A stretch of DNA of 24,243 bases from positions 1-24,243 of the forward strand of contig CAJKXC010000038.1 in the NCBI GenBank assembly GCA_905203765.1. Direction: 5' to 3'. The notes beneath the pieces are model-generated. The model was not told the origin of the DNA. It worked only from the letters and a program-made list of their open reading frames with translations, and did no database searches. Both the position numbers and the translations under genes were made by a program. Below are positions 13,383-21,952 of the stretch, piece after piece. This DNA comes from an uncultured Bacteroides sp. (lineage in GTDB: Bacteria; Bacteroidota; Bacteroidia; Bacteroidales; Bacteroidaceae). How positions within the stretch are numbered: the first letter of the stretch is position 1; each line of letters opens with the position of its first letter.

Positions 13383-16300
13383 TTATTGTTTCTTCGGTTT
13401 CGTCATCTTGTCCTTATGAGACAGATAGTAGTCGTTCAGTTCACGGTCTTTCTTAATCTTGCCGCGCGTGCGCTTGATACCGATACCGGCAAACGAGCAA
13501 TAGAGCACGGGAACAAGAATCAACGTCAGGATGGTAGACACCGTCAGACCGCCAATTACAGCAACACCCAGCGGACGCCACATTTCGGCACCTTCGCCCT
13601 GTCCCACTGCCATCGGCACCATACCGAGGATGGTAGTCAGCGTAGTCATCAATACTGGACGCAGACGGCTGCGGCCTGCCGTAACCACAGAATGGAGTAC
13701 CGCCATACCACGCTCGCGACAGAGCGTAATGTAGTCAATGAGCACAATACCATTCTTCACCACAATACCGATCAACATGATTCCACCCAGCAAACTCATT
13801 ACGTTCAGGTTGGTGCCCGTAAAGAAGAGCGCCATCAACACACCGCTGAATGCAAACGGAATGGAGAACATGATAATGAACGGATAGGATAAGGACTCGA
13901 ACTGGGCTGCCATCACAATAAATACCAGAATCACAATCAGCACAGCCAGCGTACCCAAGTCGGAGAACGAATCCTGCTGGTCTTCGTACGACCCCGAAAT
14001 CTGAATGGAGATACCACTCGGAAGATCCATTTTATCAATGATGGCATTACCGTCGGCTACTACATCTCCCAAAGGAACACCGGAGATAACGGCAGATACG
14101 GTTACAATACGTTCACGGTCCTTACGTTCGATGGTAGGCGGAGCAGAACGCTCGACCACCTTGCCGAGGTCCTTCACACGGACGCCTTCGCCCGAAGGGG
14201 TATATATAAGGATGTTCTCCAAGTCTTCAATCTTTGTACGGAACTCAGGAGCGTAGCGCACCCGGATGTCGTACTCATCGCCGTCCTCACGATAATAGGA
14301 AGCCAAAGCACCATTCACGCGGTTGCGCAGGTAACTTGAAGCCGTAGACAGGTTCAGTCCATGCAAAGCCAGCTTCTCACGGTCAAAATCGACCTGATAT
14401 TCGGGCTGGTAGTCCTGACGGCTGATGTTTACTTCGCTCACGCCTTTCACTTGCAGCAATTTCTCTTTCAGTTCGGCCGATACCTTGTCGGTAGCGGTAA
14501 AGTCATAACCGTAAACCTCAAAGTCGGCACTCGCCTGGGCACTCATACCACCGGTACTACCGCCCAGAATTACCTGTGCCTTATCCAACTCGGGGTAGGC
14601 TTTCAGGTCTTCACGCATCTCGTCGCAGACTGTTTCCAGCTTGACCGTACGGTCGCCCGGACTCACCAAACTGATATTGAAACTGATGATATGGCTACCA
14701 TTGTCCTGCATGGAAGCGAACGTATTGTCCGAATCGGCCTGTCCCACGGTATAGTTGCAGACTTTCATCACACCTTCGTATCGCTTCATCCATTTGTCCG
14801 TCAGCTCCGAAGCCAACGCCTGCGCACGCTCCACACGGGCACCGATGGGCAACTGGAGCTTAACTCCGATACGGCTGTTGTCGGCTGCCGGGAAGAATTC
14901 CGTACCAATGTACTTGGCACAGAATAAACTTGCCACAAAGAAAGCGGCACAACCTGCAACGATTGTTTTCCGATGGCGCACAGCCCAGTTCAAGCGGTTC
15001 TGATACCATACGTCGAGGGCATCGAGTCCGCGCTGAATCGGTTTGTAGAAGGCAATGAACATCTTACTCTGTTTCTTCTGCAAGCGCAGGAGCTGCGCAC
15101 ACATCATCGGCGTGAACGACAAAGCCGAAACTGTGGAAACGGTCATAATCACACACATCATCCATCCCAACTGGCGGAACAATACACCGGACATACCGCT
15201 TACCATAGTCAACGGGAAGAATACCGCAATCATGGTCAGTGTAGAGGCGATTACGGAAATCGCCACCTCGTTGGTGGCATGCACCGCCGCTTGCTTCGGT
15301 TCGGACCCTCGCTCAATATGGGTGGTCACATTCTCGAGTACCACAATCGCGTCATCCACCACATTACCGATGGCAATGGAGAGACAGGAGAGCGAGATAA
15401 TATTCAGCGAACCGCCATCAATGATGCCCAGATAGATAAACGATGCAACCAATGACATCGGAATGGTGATACAGATGATGACCGTAGCACGCCAACGTCC
15501 CAGAAAGACGAATACAACCAGGATTACGAACAGCATGGCGTATATAATGGTTTCTTCCAAACTGTCAATGGTATTCAGGATGTTATCGGAAGTATTGACG
15601 ATGATACCCAGCTTCACGTCACTTGGCAATGACTTCTGCAAACTCGGCAACATATCGATAACTTTCTGCGAAATGGCAACCGAGTTGGCGCCCGACTGCT
15701 TCTGTACCACAATCATAGCACCCTGTACGCCGTTGCTGTACGTTTTCTGCGCACGCTCTTCCACGGAGTCCACCACTTTTGCCACATCACGCAGGTATAC
15801 GGAAGCTCCGTTGTGCGTACCCACTACAATGTTTTCCATCTCTTTGGGGTCTTTGAACTCACCCTCTACACGCAGCGAATAGGTGTTGTTTCCCACGTCG
15901 AAAGTACCACCCGGCGTATTGCGGTTCTCGGCACTGATGATGGAACTGATAGTCTCCACTGAAAGGTTATAGGCATCGAGCTTGTTGGGGTCGCAATATA
16001 CATTGACCTCACGCTTGGGTGCACCCGAAATGGATACCGTACCTACCCCCGGCACACGCGCCAACGGATTCACAATATTGTCATCCAATATCTTATAGAG
16101 TGCCGGCTGGCTCTCTTCCGCCTGTACGGAAAGCAGCAGGATAGGAATCATATCCGTACTGAACTTGAAGATGATAGGTGTCTCCACTTCATCCGGAAGC
16201 TGAGAGCTTACCATATCCAGTTTGTCACGCACATCATTCGTCAGCACATCGATGTCATATCCATACTCGAACTCCAGTGTGATTACCGAAATATTCTCTG

Positions 16301-16553
16301 ATGAACGGGAAGTGATATGTTTCAGGTTGCTGACTGAGTTCAGCGTATTTTCCAACGGACGGGTCACGTTGTTCTCGATATCCGATGCACTGGCACCCGC
16401 ATACGAGGTCATTACCATGATGGTATTGGTCTCGATATCCGGATAGAGGTCTACCGGTAACTTCGACAAAGAGAACAGACCAAATATCGCCACTGCCAGG
16501 AAGCAGAGCGAGGTCATAATCGGTTTCTTAACCGCTCCTTCGTATAAACTCAT
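13383..16553 (-). CDS. RND-family multidrug efflux permease (AcrB/HAE1 type)
   Basis: This 1056-aa inner-membrane pump has the duplicated RND layout: TM1 (about 10-31), a porter domain (PVDLYPDIETNTIMVMTSYAGASASDIE), TM2-6 (about 335-490), a second porter/docking domain (about 560-870), and TM8-12. The proton-relay residues are Asp400-Asp401 in GNVVDDAIVVLEN and Lys933 in GIVVKNGIVLIDY, as in H+-driven AcrB-type pumps. Trimeric RND pumps collect drugs, bile salts or detergents from the periplasm and outer leaflet and expel them through a TolC channel. The length is normal for the family. It starts 19 bp after the adaptor stop. The DD/K set and lack of metal-specific motifs argue for hydrophobic substrates rather than metals, but the substrate is not identified. 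Confidence 0.96.
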   Translation of the reverse strand: MSLYEGAVKKPIMTSLCFLAVAIFGLFSLSKLPVDLYPDIETNTIMVMTSYAGASASDIENNVTRPLENTLNSVSNLKHITSRSSENISVITLEFEYGYDIDVLTNDVRDKLDMVSSQLPDEVETPIIFKFSTDMIPILLLSVQAEESQPALYKILDDNIVNPLARVPGVGTVSISGAPKREVNVYCDPNKLDAYNLSVETISSIISAENRNTPGGTFDVGNNTYSLRVEGEFKDPKEMENIVVGTHNGASVYLRDVAKVVDSVEERAQKTYSNGVQGAMIVVQKQSGANSVAISQKVIDMLPSLQKSLPSDVKLGIIVNTSDNILNTIDSLEETIIYAMLFVILVVFVFLGRWRATVIICITIPMSLVASFIYLGIIDGGSLNIISLSCLSIAIGNVVDDAIVVLENVTTHIERGSEPKQAAVHATNEVAISVIASTLTMIAVFFPLTMVSGMSGVLFRQLGWMMCVIMTVSTVSALSFTPMMCAQLLRLQKKQSKMFIAFYKPIQRGLDALDVWYQNRLNWAVRHRKTIVAGCAAFFVASLFCAKYIGTEFFPAADNSRIGVKLQLPIGARVERAQALASELTDKWMKRYEGVMKVCNYTVGQADSDNTFASMQDNGSHIISFNISLVSPGDRTVKLETVCDEMREDLKAYPELDKAQVILGGSTGGMSAQASADFEVYGYDFTATDKVSAELKEKLLQVKGVSEVNISRQDYQPEYQVDFDREKLALHGLNLSTASSYLRNRVNGALASYYREDGDEYDIRVRYAPEFRTKIEDLENILIYTPSGEGVRVKDLGKVVERSAPPTIERKDRERIVTVSAVISGVPLGDVVADGNAIIDKMDLPSGISIQISGSYEDQQDSFSDLGTLAVLIVILVFIVMAAQFESLSYPFIIMFSIPFAFSGVLMALFFTGTNLNVMSLLGGIMLIGIVVKNGIVLIDYITLCRERGMAVLHSVVTAGRSRLRPVLMTTLTTILGMVPMAVGQGEGAEMWRPLGVAVIGGLTVSTILTLILVPVLYCSFAGIGIKRTRGKIKKDRELNDYYLSHKDKMTKPKKQ

Positions 16554-16572
16554 GTTTCTTAGTGTTTAGTGA

Positions 16573-17589
16573 TTATTTCTCTACTTCAACTTCTACTCCG
16601 TCAGCCAGCTTTGACTGTCCGGCCACAACCACCTGTGAGTTATTGTCCACACCAGAAACCAACTCGTACTCCGTATCCATGCGGCGGCCCAGTTCTACCT
16701 TATTATAAGATACTTTGCCATCCTTGTATACATAGACATAACGGTCGCCTGAGCCGGCACGCTTCACAATAGCCAGGTCGGGTACTACCACGTGATCCTG
16801 TGTACCGAAGTTCAGCGTAGCACGGGCAAACATTCCCGGACGTACACGCTGGTCACGGTTGACAAGCTGAATTTCTACCGGGAAAGTACGGGTGGCGGAA
16901 TTAATGGTGGGATAAACAAGGCTTATCTTGCCCTCGAATTCCTCGTCACCGTAAACGTCTATTTTCACAGACACGGGAGCGCCCTTCTTCACTTTCGTGA
17001 AGTAGCCTTCGGATACGTTGATGTACAGCTTCACCGGAGTGATTTGCTCTACTACCAGTACGGGGTCTCCACCGCTATACATATCACCGTTATCGTAATT
17101 GCGCGCTGTCACCACACCATTGATGGGACTGAGCAACGCAGTATTCTCCAAGAGGTTCTTGTAGGAAGTCTCGCGAATATCAAGGTTCATCTTGGCAGCA
17201 TCCCATTCCGACTTGGATGCACCACCTACTTTATACAGTTCGTCCACACGCTTGAACTCTATCCGCTGGTTGTCCAGCTGATATTTTATCTGCTTCAGGT
17301 TGGCGGCATCCATGCTGACCAACTTCTGCCCTTTGGACACACGGTCGCCTACTTCCACAAAGATGCGGTCGATGCGCACCGGAGAAGAGGGAGCGATGTT
17401 GTTTTTCACTTCAGCCTCTACCGTAGCCGTGTACTCCTGAATCTGTTCTACCGGACGGGCAGATACACTGGCTAATTTTACTCTCGGCTTCTCGTCTACT
17501 TTCTCTGCAGCAGTTTTGTCTTTATCTCCACTACATGCGCCCAGCAGTGCAACTGTCAGCAGGGCAATCAATTGAAAACCTTTTTTCAT
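16573..17589 (-). CDS. RND periplasmic adaptor (membrane fusion) lipoprotein
   Basis: This is a 338-aa HlyD/AcrA-family adaptor. The signal peptide ends in the lipobox LGAC (Cys19). The order is: first lipoyl half (NIAPSSPVRIDRIFVEVGDRVSKGQKLVSMD, split around residues 64-95), a short alpha-hairpin (about 96-150, LDNQRIEFKRVDELYKVGG), second lipoyl half (LLSPINGVVTARNYDNGDMYSGGDPVLVV), beta-barrel (about 185-265), and the membrane-proximal domain ending VVAGQSKLADGVEVEVEK. It bridges the pump to the TolC-type channel. It starts 15 bp after the channel gene and ends 19 bp before the pump gene, so it is tightly co-transcribed. The C-terminus is complete. Confidence 0.95.
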   Translation of the reverse strand: MKKGFQLIALLTVALLGACSGDKDKTAAEKVDEKPRVKLASVSARPVEQIQEYTATVEAEVKNNIAPSSPVRIDRIFVEVGDRVSKGQKLVSMDAANLKQIKYQLDNQRIEFKRVDELYKVGGASKSEWDAAKMNLDIRETSYKNLLENTALLSPINGVVTARNYDNGDMYSGGDPVLVVEQITPVKLYINVSEGYFTKVKKGAPVSVKIDVYGDEEFEGKISLVYPTINSATRTFPVEIQLVNRDQRVRPGMFARATLNFGTQDHVVVPDLAIVKRAGSGDRYVYVYKDGKVSYNKVELGRRMDTEYELVSGVDNNSQVVVAGQSKLADGVEVEVEK

Positions 17590-17604
17590 ATCGTTGTTCT
17601 TCTT

Positions 17605-18963
17605 TTATTTCTGTTTATTAATCATGTAATCTCTTCCCAGCACCTGGTCAAGGTCGGCCTTAGATACCAGATAGTCGTAAATGGACTGGTTGTAAGTCAG
17701 TTCGGCTTCGGTGAGCTGTACTTGCGAAGTATTCAGTTCGAGCACCGTGCCCTTACCCACTTCGTAGCGTTTGCCGGCAATCAGCACGGCTTTCTCCGCC
17801 TGCATCACGTTCTCGCGGTTGCTGACAACCTGTTCCGAACTGGCAGCCATGTTGTTCTGATAGCTGGTGATCTGCATATTCAGCTTACGCTCCGTGTCAA
17901 GGCGGTTCTGCTCCAACTGGCGCATCTGGATGCGGTTCGATTTCAGCTTGGTGAAATTGCTTGCCTTATATAAAGGTATGCTCAAGCTGAATACCAGCGA
18001 GGAACTGCCCCCCCAGTCGTAACTGAAGACATCCCAATTCTCGTTGTTCAAGGATTGATACTGATAAGAGTAGTTCATGGCAAGTGTAGGCATGAAGTTG
18101 GTACGCAAGGATTTGATGTTCTGCTGAAGCATTTTCCAGTTCAAATCCAATTGCTTCATAGTAGTATTATTCACCAAGCCTTCATTGGTTTGCTCCAACT
18201 GGTTGGCAAACAAATCTGTCTCATACTGCTTCAGGTTGTCATCAATCTTTATCTCCACATCGGCAGTGACTCCCATCAATACCTTCAACTGCAATCTTGA
18301 CAATACGACTGCATTGTTGGCTGAAATCACATTCGGCTTGATACTGCGCATCTGTACCTCGGCGCTGATCTTATCGAACTCGCTGACGGCACCCTGCTCG
18401 TACTTGGCATTGACAATGTTATAGTTGTCCTCTGCCAGTTTATAACTCTTCTGCAGCACCTCGTAAGAGTCCTGCGACAGCATCAGCTGATAGTATGCTT
18501 TCGTCACCTGGTTCACCAAGTCCTGCTTAGAGCCGCGCGACTTCTCCACTGCCAGTTCGATATCGGTCTTTGTCATTGACATGGCGCGATATACGCTCGG
18601 GGCAAATACCGGCAGACTGATGTTCAGCGCACCACTCACCGTATTCGAGTTATCCATACCCATCTTAAAAGATTGTCCACCCAGGTTCAACTGAGCCGCC
18701 GTAATCGTATGGCTCCATGTTCCGTCGATACTTGCCTGCGGCAACAGATTCTGCCAGGTTTCCTGGTGTGTCACCTTCTTCAGCGCAATCTCCTCATTCG
18801 CAACTTTGATGGTCGGGTTCTCGCTTAGAGCAATCTCCAACGCTTTGTCCAGGTTCAGGGTCAGGGTATCCTTCGCCTCTTGTGCTTGTGCATAGCTACC
18901 CGCATAGAGCATGGCAGCAGCAAACAGTAGTGCTTTGCCTACCCAAAATCTCTGCATCTTCAT
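17605..18963 (-). CDS. TolC-family outer-membrane efflux channel
   Basis: This 452-aa protein has a signal peptide with a probable AQA|QE site after Ala27. Two tandem structural repeats of outer-membrane factor type follow: LTLNLDKALEIALSENPTIKVANEEIALKK opens the first and LNNTTMKQLDLNWKMLQQ-like helices the second, with long coiled-coil helices rich in Asn/Gln between them. The motif YEVGKGTVLELNTSQVQLTEAELTYNQSIYDYLVSKADLDQVLG near the C-terminus is typical of the family. Three copies form the exit duct through the outer membrane. The gene follows tetR by 25 bp and precedes the adaptor by 15 bp. Met3 is an alternative start. Neither candidate has a clear Shine-Dalgarno, which is usual in Bacteroides. 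Confidence 0.94.
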   Translation of the reverse strand: MKMQRFWVGKALLFAAAMLYAGSYAQAQEAKDTLTLNLDKALEIALSENPTIKVANEEIALKKVTHQETWQNLLPQASIDGTWSHTITAAQLNLGGQSFKMGMDNSNTVSGALNISLPVFAPSVYRAMSMTKTDIELAVEKSRGSKQDLVNQVTKAYYQLMLSQDSYEVLQKSYKLAEDNYNIVNAKYEQGAVSEFDKISAEVQMRSIKPNVISANNAVVLSRLQLKVLMGVTADVEIKIDDNLKQYETDLFANQLEQTNEGLVNNTTMKQLDLNWKMLQQNIKSLRTNFMPTLAMNYSYQYQSLNNENWDVFSYDWGGSSSLVFSLSIPLYKASNFTKLKSNRIQMRQLEQNRLDTERKLNMQITSYQNNMAASSEQVVSNRENVMQAEKAVLIAGKRYEVGKGTVLELNTSQVQLTEAELTYNQSIYDYLVSKADLDQVLGRDYMINKQK

Positions 18964-18988
18964 AAATAAATAATAGGTTGTTGATTAA

Positions 18989-19651
18989 TTATTTTCTTGT
19001 CTCGTCACTATGTGTGTGTTTTTCACGGTATTCGTAAATAAAGTTATCCAACTCGCGGGAACCTTTCTCCGTGGAAATGCCACGCAAGAAAGTAAACATA
19101 ATGGATTCGTAAACTTCAAGGAAAGAATAATCGTCGCAGATATTGGAGTTGATCAGCAGATCGATCTGCCCGCGCACCAACAGGTTGACAATAGCAAAGT
19201 TCACGTCGCTACGGAAAAGCCCTTGCTTCACACCTTCTTTAAAGAAATTCACCGTATCGTCCGAGCTGCGGTTATGATTCCTCTTCACCAATTCATAAGC
19301 TTTGGGATACTTCTTGATGTCCTCGAAGAATTTCTTATTGGTAGCATGAAACTTCTCTATGGTCCACTGATAGCACCTCAGTATAACTTCCAATACGTTG
19401 CTGGAAGTATCCAGAATTTGTTTGATCAAAACATCCGTACTCCGCTGTTCAGTCAGAATACATTCTTCCAGCAACGACTCCTTATCTGAAAATACTTCAT
19501 AAAGAGTACGTTTGGATATACCCAGGGAAGCAGCAATATCATCCATTGTGATACTTTTGATTCCATGTGTACTAAATGCTTCTACGGCGGTCTGGATGAT
19601 TCGTTCCCTCAGTTCCGACCTTGATGCCGAATGCTTCGTGTGTTCGCCCAT
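18989..19651 (-). CDS. TetR/AcrR-family transcriptional regulator
   Basis: This 220-aa protein has an N-terminal TetR helix-turn-helix (about 14-60): RERIIQTAVEAFSTHGIKSITMDDIAASLGISKRTLYEVFSDKESLL. The C-terminal helical ligand-binding and dimer domain is unlike any specific subfamily I can name. As the first gene of the efflux operon it probably represses its own promoter and releases it when a pump substrate binds, as is common for this family. A near-perfect promoter and an 11-bp inverted repeat lie just upstream. The charged tail YEYREKHTHSDETRK ends 25 bp before the channel gene. The identity of the ligand cannot be read from the sequence. Confidence 0.92.
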   Translation of the reverse strand: MGEHTKHSASRSELRERIIQTAVEAFSTHGIKSITMDDIAASLGISKRTLYEVFSDKESLLEECILTEQRSTDVLIKQILDTSSNVLEVILRCYQWTIEKFHATNKKFFEDIKKYPKAYELVKRNHNRSSDDTVNFFKEGVKQGLFRSDVNFAIVNLLVRGQIDLLINSNICDDYSFLEVYESIMFTFLRGISTEKGSRELDNFIYEYREKHTHSDETRK

Positions 19652-19711
19652 TTTCTTCCCTTTTTAAGTCATAAAATCGTTTTTTCTATTCATTATCGGA
19701 ATAAAACGTGG

Positions 19712-19742
19712 CAAAGATAGAAAGAAAACTCAATTCATCAAT
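19712..19742 (-). promoter_or_regulatory. Predicted promoter of the tetR-efflux operon
   Basis: On the minus strand TATCTTTG (19719-19712) is an exact -7 match and ATTG (19742-19739) lies 19 bp upstream as a -33 element. The start near 19706 gives a leader of about 55 nt before the ATG at 19651. Confidence 0.7.
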
Positions 19743-19754
19743 CGAGTTTTCTTT
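19721..19754. promoter_or_regulatory. 11-bp inverted repeat over the efflux promoter: TetR operator or hut terminator
   Basis: AAAGAAAACTC (19721-19731) and GAGTTTTCTTT (19744-19754) are perfect inverted copies 12 nt apart. One arm fills the -7/-33 spacer and the other lies just upstream of -33, a suitable place for an autorepressor. The same hairpin follows the hutH stop by 55 bp and is T-rich on both sides, so it could also end hut transcription. Confidence 0.6.
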
Positions 19755-19809
19755 TTTTTGTTTAGAGATTAATAAATATTATGTTTCTGGCAGATTTATT
19801 GGGAAGCTG

Positions 19810-21306
19810 TTAATAATCGAACTTCGTCCTGTTGAGGAAAGCAACGGTTTTATGGATTTCCTTATACATCACAATGTCGTCTTTCACAAAAGGGACTTCC
19901 TTGCGGTATTCGTGCAGGAAGCGTTCCAAGGCGGGCGATGTCTTCAGCGGACGGCGGAAGTCGATGCCCTGGGCGGCATTCATCAGCTCGATGGCAAGAA
20001 TATGTTCCAAATTATCCATGATGCGGTACAACTTGGTGGCGGCATTGGCGCCCATGCTGACGTGGTCTTCCTGTCCGTTGCTGGATACGATGGAGTCGCT
20101 GCTGGCGGCATAACAGTACATTTTGTTCTGGCTTACCATCGAAGCGGCGGCATACTGGGGTATCATAAAGCCGGAGTTCAGACCGGGGTTGGCTACGAGG
20201 AACTCCGGCAGGCCACGCAGGCCCATGATGAGCTGGGCAACACGGCGTTCGGAGATATTGCCCAGTTCGGCAAGGGCGATGCCAAGGAAATCGTAAGAGA
20301 TGGCAAGCGGCTGGCCGTGGAAGTTACCACCGGAGATAATGCGGTCTTCATCGGGGAAGATGGTGGGGTTGTCCGTCACGGAGTTGATTTCCGTCAGCAG
20401 CACAGAGGCAACATAGCGGATGGCATCTTTGGTAGCGCCGTGCACCTGTGGGATGCAACGGAAGGAGTACGGGTCTTGCACATGCTCCTTGTGGCGGGCT
20501 ATCAGTTCGCTGCCTTCCAGCAGTTTGCGGAAGTTGGCGCCTGTCTCGATCTGTCCTTTGTGGGGACGGATTTGCTGGATGCAGTCCATGAAGGGGTCGA
20601 TGCGCCCGTCAAAGGCTTCGAGGGAGAGGGCGGCAATCAGGTCGGCTTTCTTGGAGAGGCGGAAGGCTTTGAGGATGGCAAACACGCCGTTGGCACTCAT
20701 AAACTGGGTACCGTTGAGCAGTGCCAGGCCTTCTTTGCTCATCAGTTTCACAGGTTCCCAGCCGAATTCATCGAGCACGCTGATGGCTTCGCGCTTCTTA
20801 CCTTTATAATATACGTCGCCCACACCGATAAGGGGCAGGAAGAGATTGGCAAGCGGGGCGAGGTCGCCCGAAGCCCCCAATGAACCGCGGTCGTAGACGA
20901 TGGGCATCACGTCATTATTGAAGAAGTCGAGAATGCGTTGCACGGTGATGACCTGCACCCCGCTATGCCCTAGGGAAAGGGCGTGCGCCTTGAGCAGCAT
21001 CATCAGTTTGACGATGACGGGACGTATCTCCTCGCCCACACTGCAAGCATGGCTTTTTATCAGATTCTCCTGCAAGGTGCCCAACTCGTCGGACGAGATA
21101 TTCTTACTGCACAGCGAACCGAAACCGGTAGTAATTCCGTACAAAGGTTCGTCGGACTCTGCGATTTTCTTATCCAGATAGTCACGGCATTTCTGTATGC
21201 GCTGTTTGGCTTCGGGAGCCAGTTCCAGCTTCAGGTTTTCGTTGATGATACGTTCGATGAGGTCGAAAGTAAGCTCACCGGAACCTACGTGATAGACATT
21301 GCTCAT
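19810..21306 (-). CDS. hutH: Histidine ammonia-lyase
   Basis: This 498-aa enzyme deaminates L-histidine to urocanate and ammonia, the first step of histidine degradation. The self-made MIO electrophile comes from Ala145-Ser146-Gly147 in GSLGASGDLAPLA. Other family landmarks are YGITTGFGS (56-64, catalytic Tyr56), LLNGTQFM, QDPYSFRCIPQVHGA, NSVTDNP and FHGQPLA. The length fits the bacterial family. The start ATG overlaps the upstream stop as ATGA, so translation is coupled. It is the last gene of the operon. A phenylalanine or tyrosine ammonia-lyase is the alternative within this fold, but the flanking hut genes settle the assignment. Confidence 0.97.
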   Translation of the reverse strand: MSNVYHVGSGELTFDLIERIINENLKLELAPEAKQRIQKCRDYLDKKIAESDEPLYGITTGFGSLCSKNISSDELGTLQENLIKSHACSVGEEIRPVIVKLMMLLKAHALSLGHSGVQVITVQRILDFFNNDVMPIVYDRGSLGASGDLAPLANLFLPLIGVGDVYYKGKKREAISVLDEFGWEPVKLMSKEGLALLNGTQFMSANGVFAILKAFRLSKKADLIAALSLEAFDGRIDPFMDCIQQIRPHKGQIETGANFRKLLEGSELIARHKEHVQDPYSFRCIPQVHGATKDAIRYVASVLLTEINSVTDNPTIFPDEDRIISGGNFHGQPLAISYDFLGIALAELGNISERRVAQLIMGLRGLPEFLVANPGLNSGFMIPQYAAASMVSQNKMYCYAASSDSIVSSNGQEDHVSMGANAATKLYRIMDNLEHILAIELMNAAQGIDFRRPLKTSPALERFLHEYRKEVPFVKDDIVMYKEIHKTVAFLNRTKFDY

Positions 21307-21932
21307 AGTTTCAGCTCCTGATTAATTTCGTCCAACAATTCTTTTTCTTTGGCACAGGCAAGGCGTTCCAGTTCGTCGGCTTCGGTCTGAAGCTTGGCTA
21401 CGAACTCCTTGTCTTTCAGCGAACCGAGGTTGATGCGTACGTTCATCAGCGCACCCAGGACAGCCGAACGGGCGGACATCATTGCCACACAGGCATCGGT
21501 CACGGCATTGCGATTGCCCAGACGGGCAACGTCTGCGATAATCGGCATCAGTTCGTAGGCATTGCGCGCCACCTGCATCGGCACCAGGGCGGCATACTTG
21601 GTAGCATCCTGGATGGCAGCGCTGCGGGCGGCCTTCTCTTCATCGGTAGCTTTAGGCATTTTGAAGCAGGCAAACACGCCGTCGTAGGCTTCGGAGTCGC
21701 GGTCTATGTCGGCAACAAAAGTATCTTTCTGCCGCATGGTTATTTCGGAGATATAACGCATCAGATCCTCGTGGGCTTCATAACCTTTCTTGCCGATGGT
21801 GAGGTTGGCAACCATAGCGGCGAGGGCGGAAGCGATGGCGCCATTCAATGCGGCAACGCTTCCCCCGCCGGGAACGGGATCACTGCCCGCTACTTTATTC
21901 AGAAACTCTTTAACAACTAATTCAGCTAACAT
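21303..21932 (-). CDS. fchA: Formimidoyltetrahydrofolate cyclodeaminase (FTCD_C family)
   Basis: This is a 209-aa protein from the ATG at 21930-21932 (MLAELVVKEFLNK). The longer reading from 22001 would add 23 poor residues and run into the hutI gene, so I reject it. The signature PVPGGGS (19-25), with GSVAALNGAIASALAAMVANLTIGKKGY, is the FTCD_C/cyclodeaminase folate-binding opening, and the rest is all-helical. It converts 5-formimino-tetrahydrofolate to 5,10-methenyl-tetrahydrofolate and ammonia, using the product of the formimidoyltransferase encoded two genes upstream. In mammals the two activities form one fused protein; here they are separate. It lies 20 bp after hutI and overlaps hutH by 4 bp. 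Confidence 0.93.
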   Translation of the reverse strand: MLAELVVKEFLNKVAGSDPVPGGGSVAALNGAIASALAAMVANLTIGKKGYEAHEDLMRYISEITMRQKDTFVADIDRDSEAYDGVFACFKMPKATDEEKAARSAAIQDATKYAALVPMQVARNAYELMPIIADVARLGNRNAVTDACVAMMSARSAVLGALMNVRINLGSLKDKEFVAKLQTEADELERLACAKEKELLDEINQELKL

Positions 21933-21952
21933 GGTATGATTTATTTTATGGT

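Noticed and set aside
19708..20883. Plus-strand open frame of 391 codons over hutH
   Set aside because: It is antisense to hutH and begins inside the promoter/hairpin region; there is no domain evidence.
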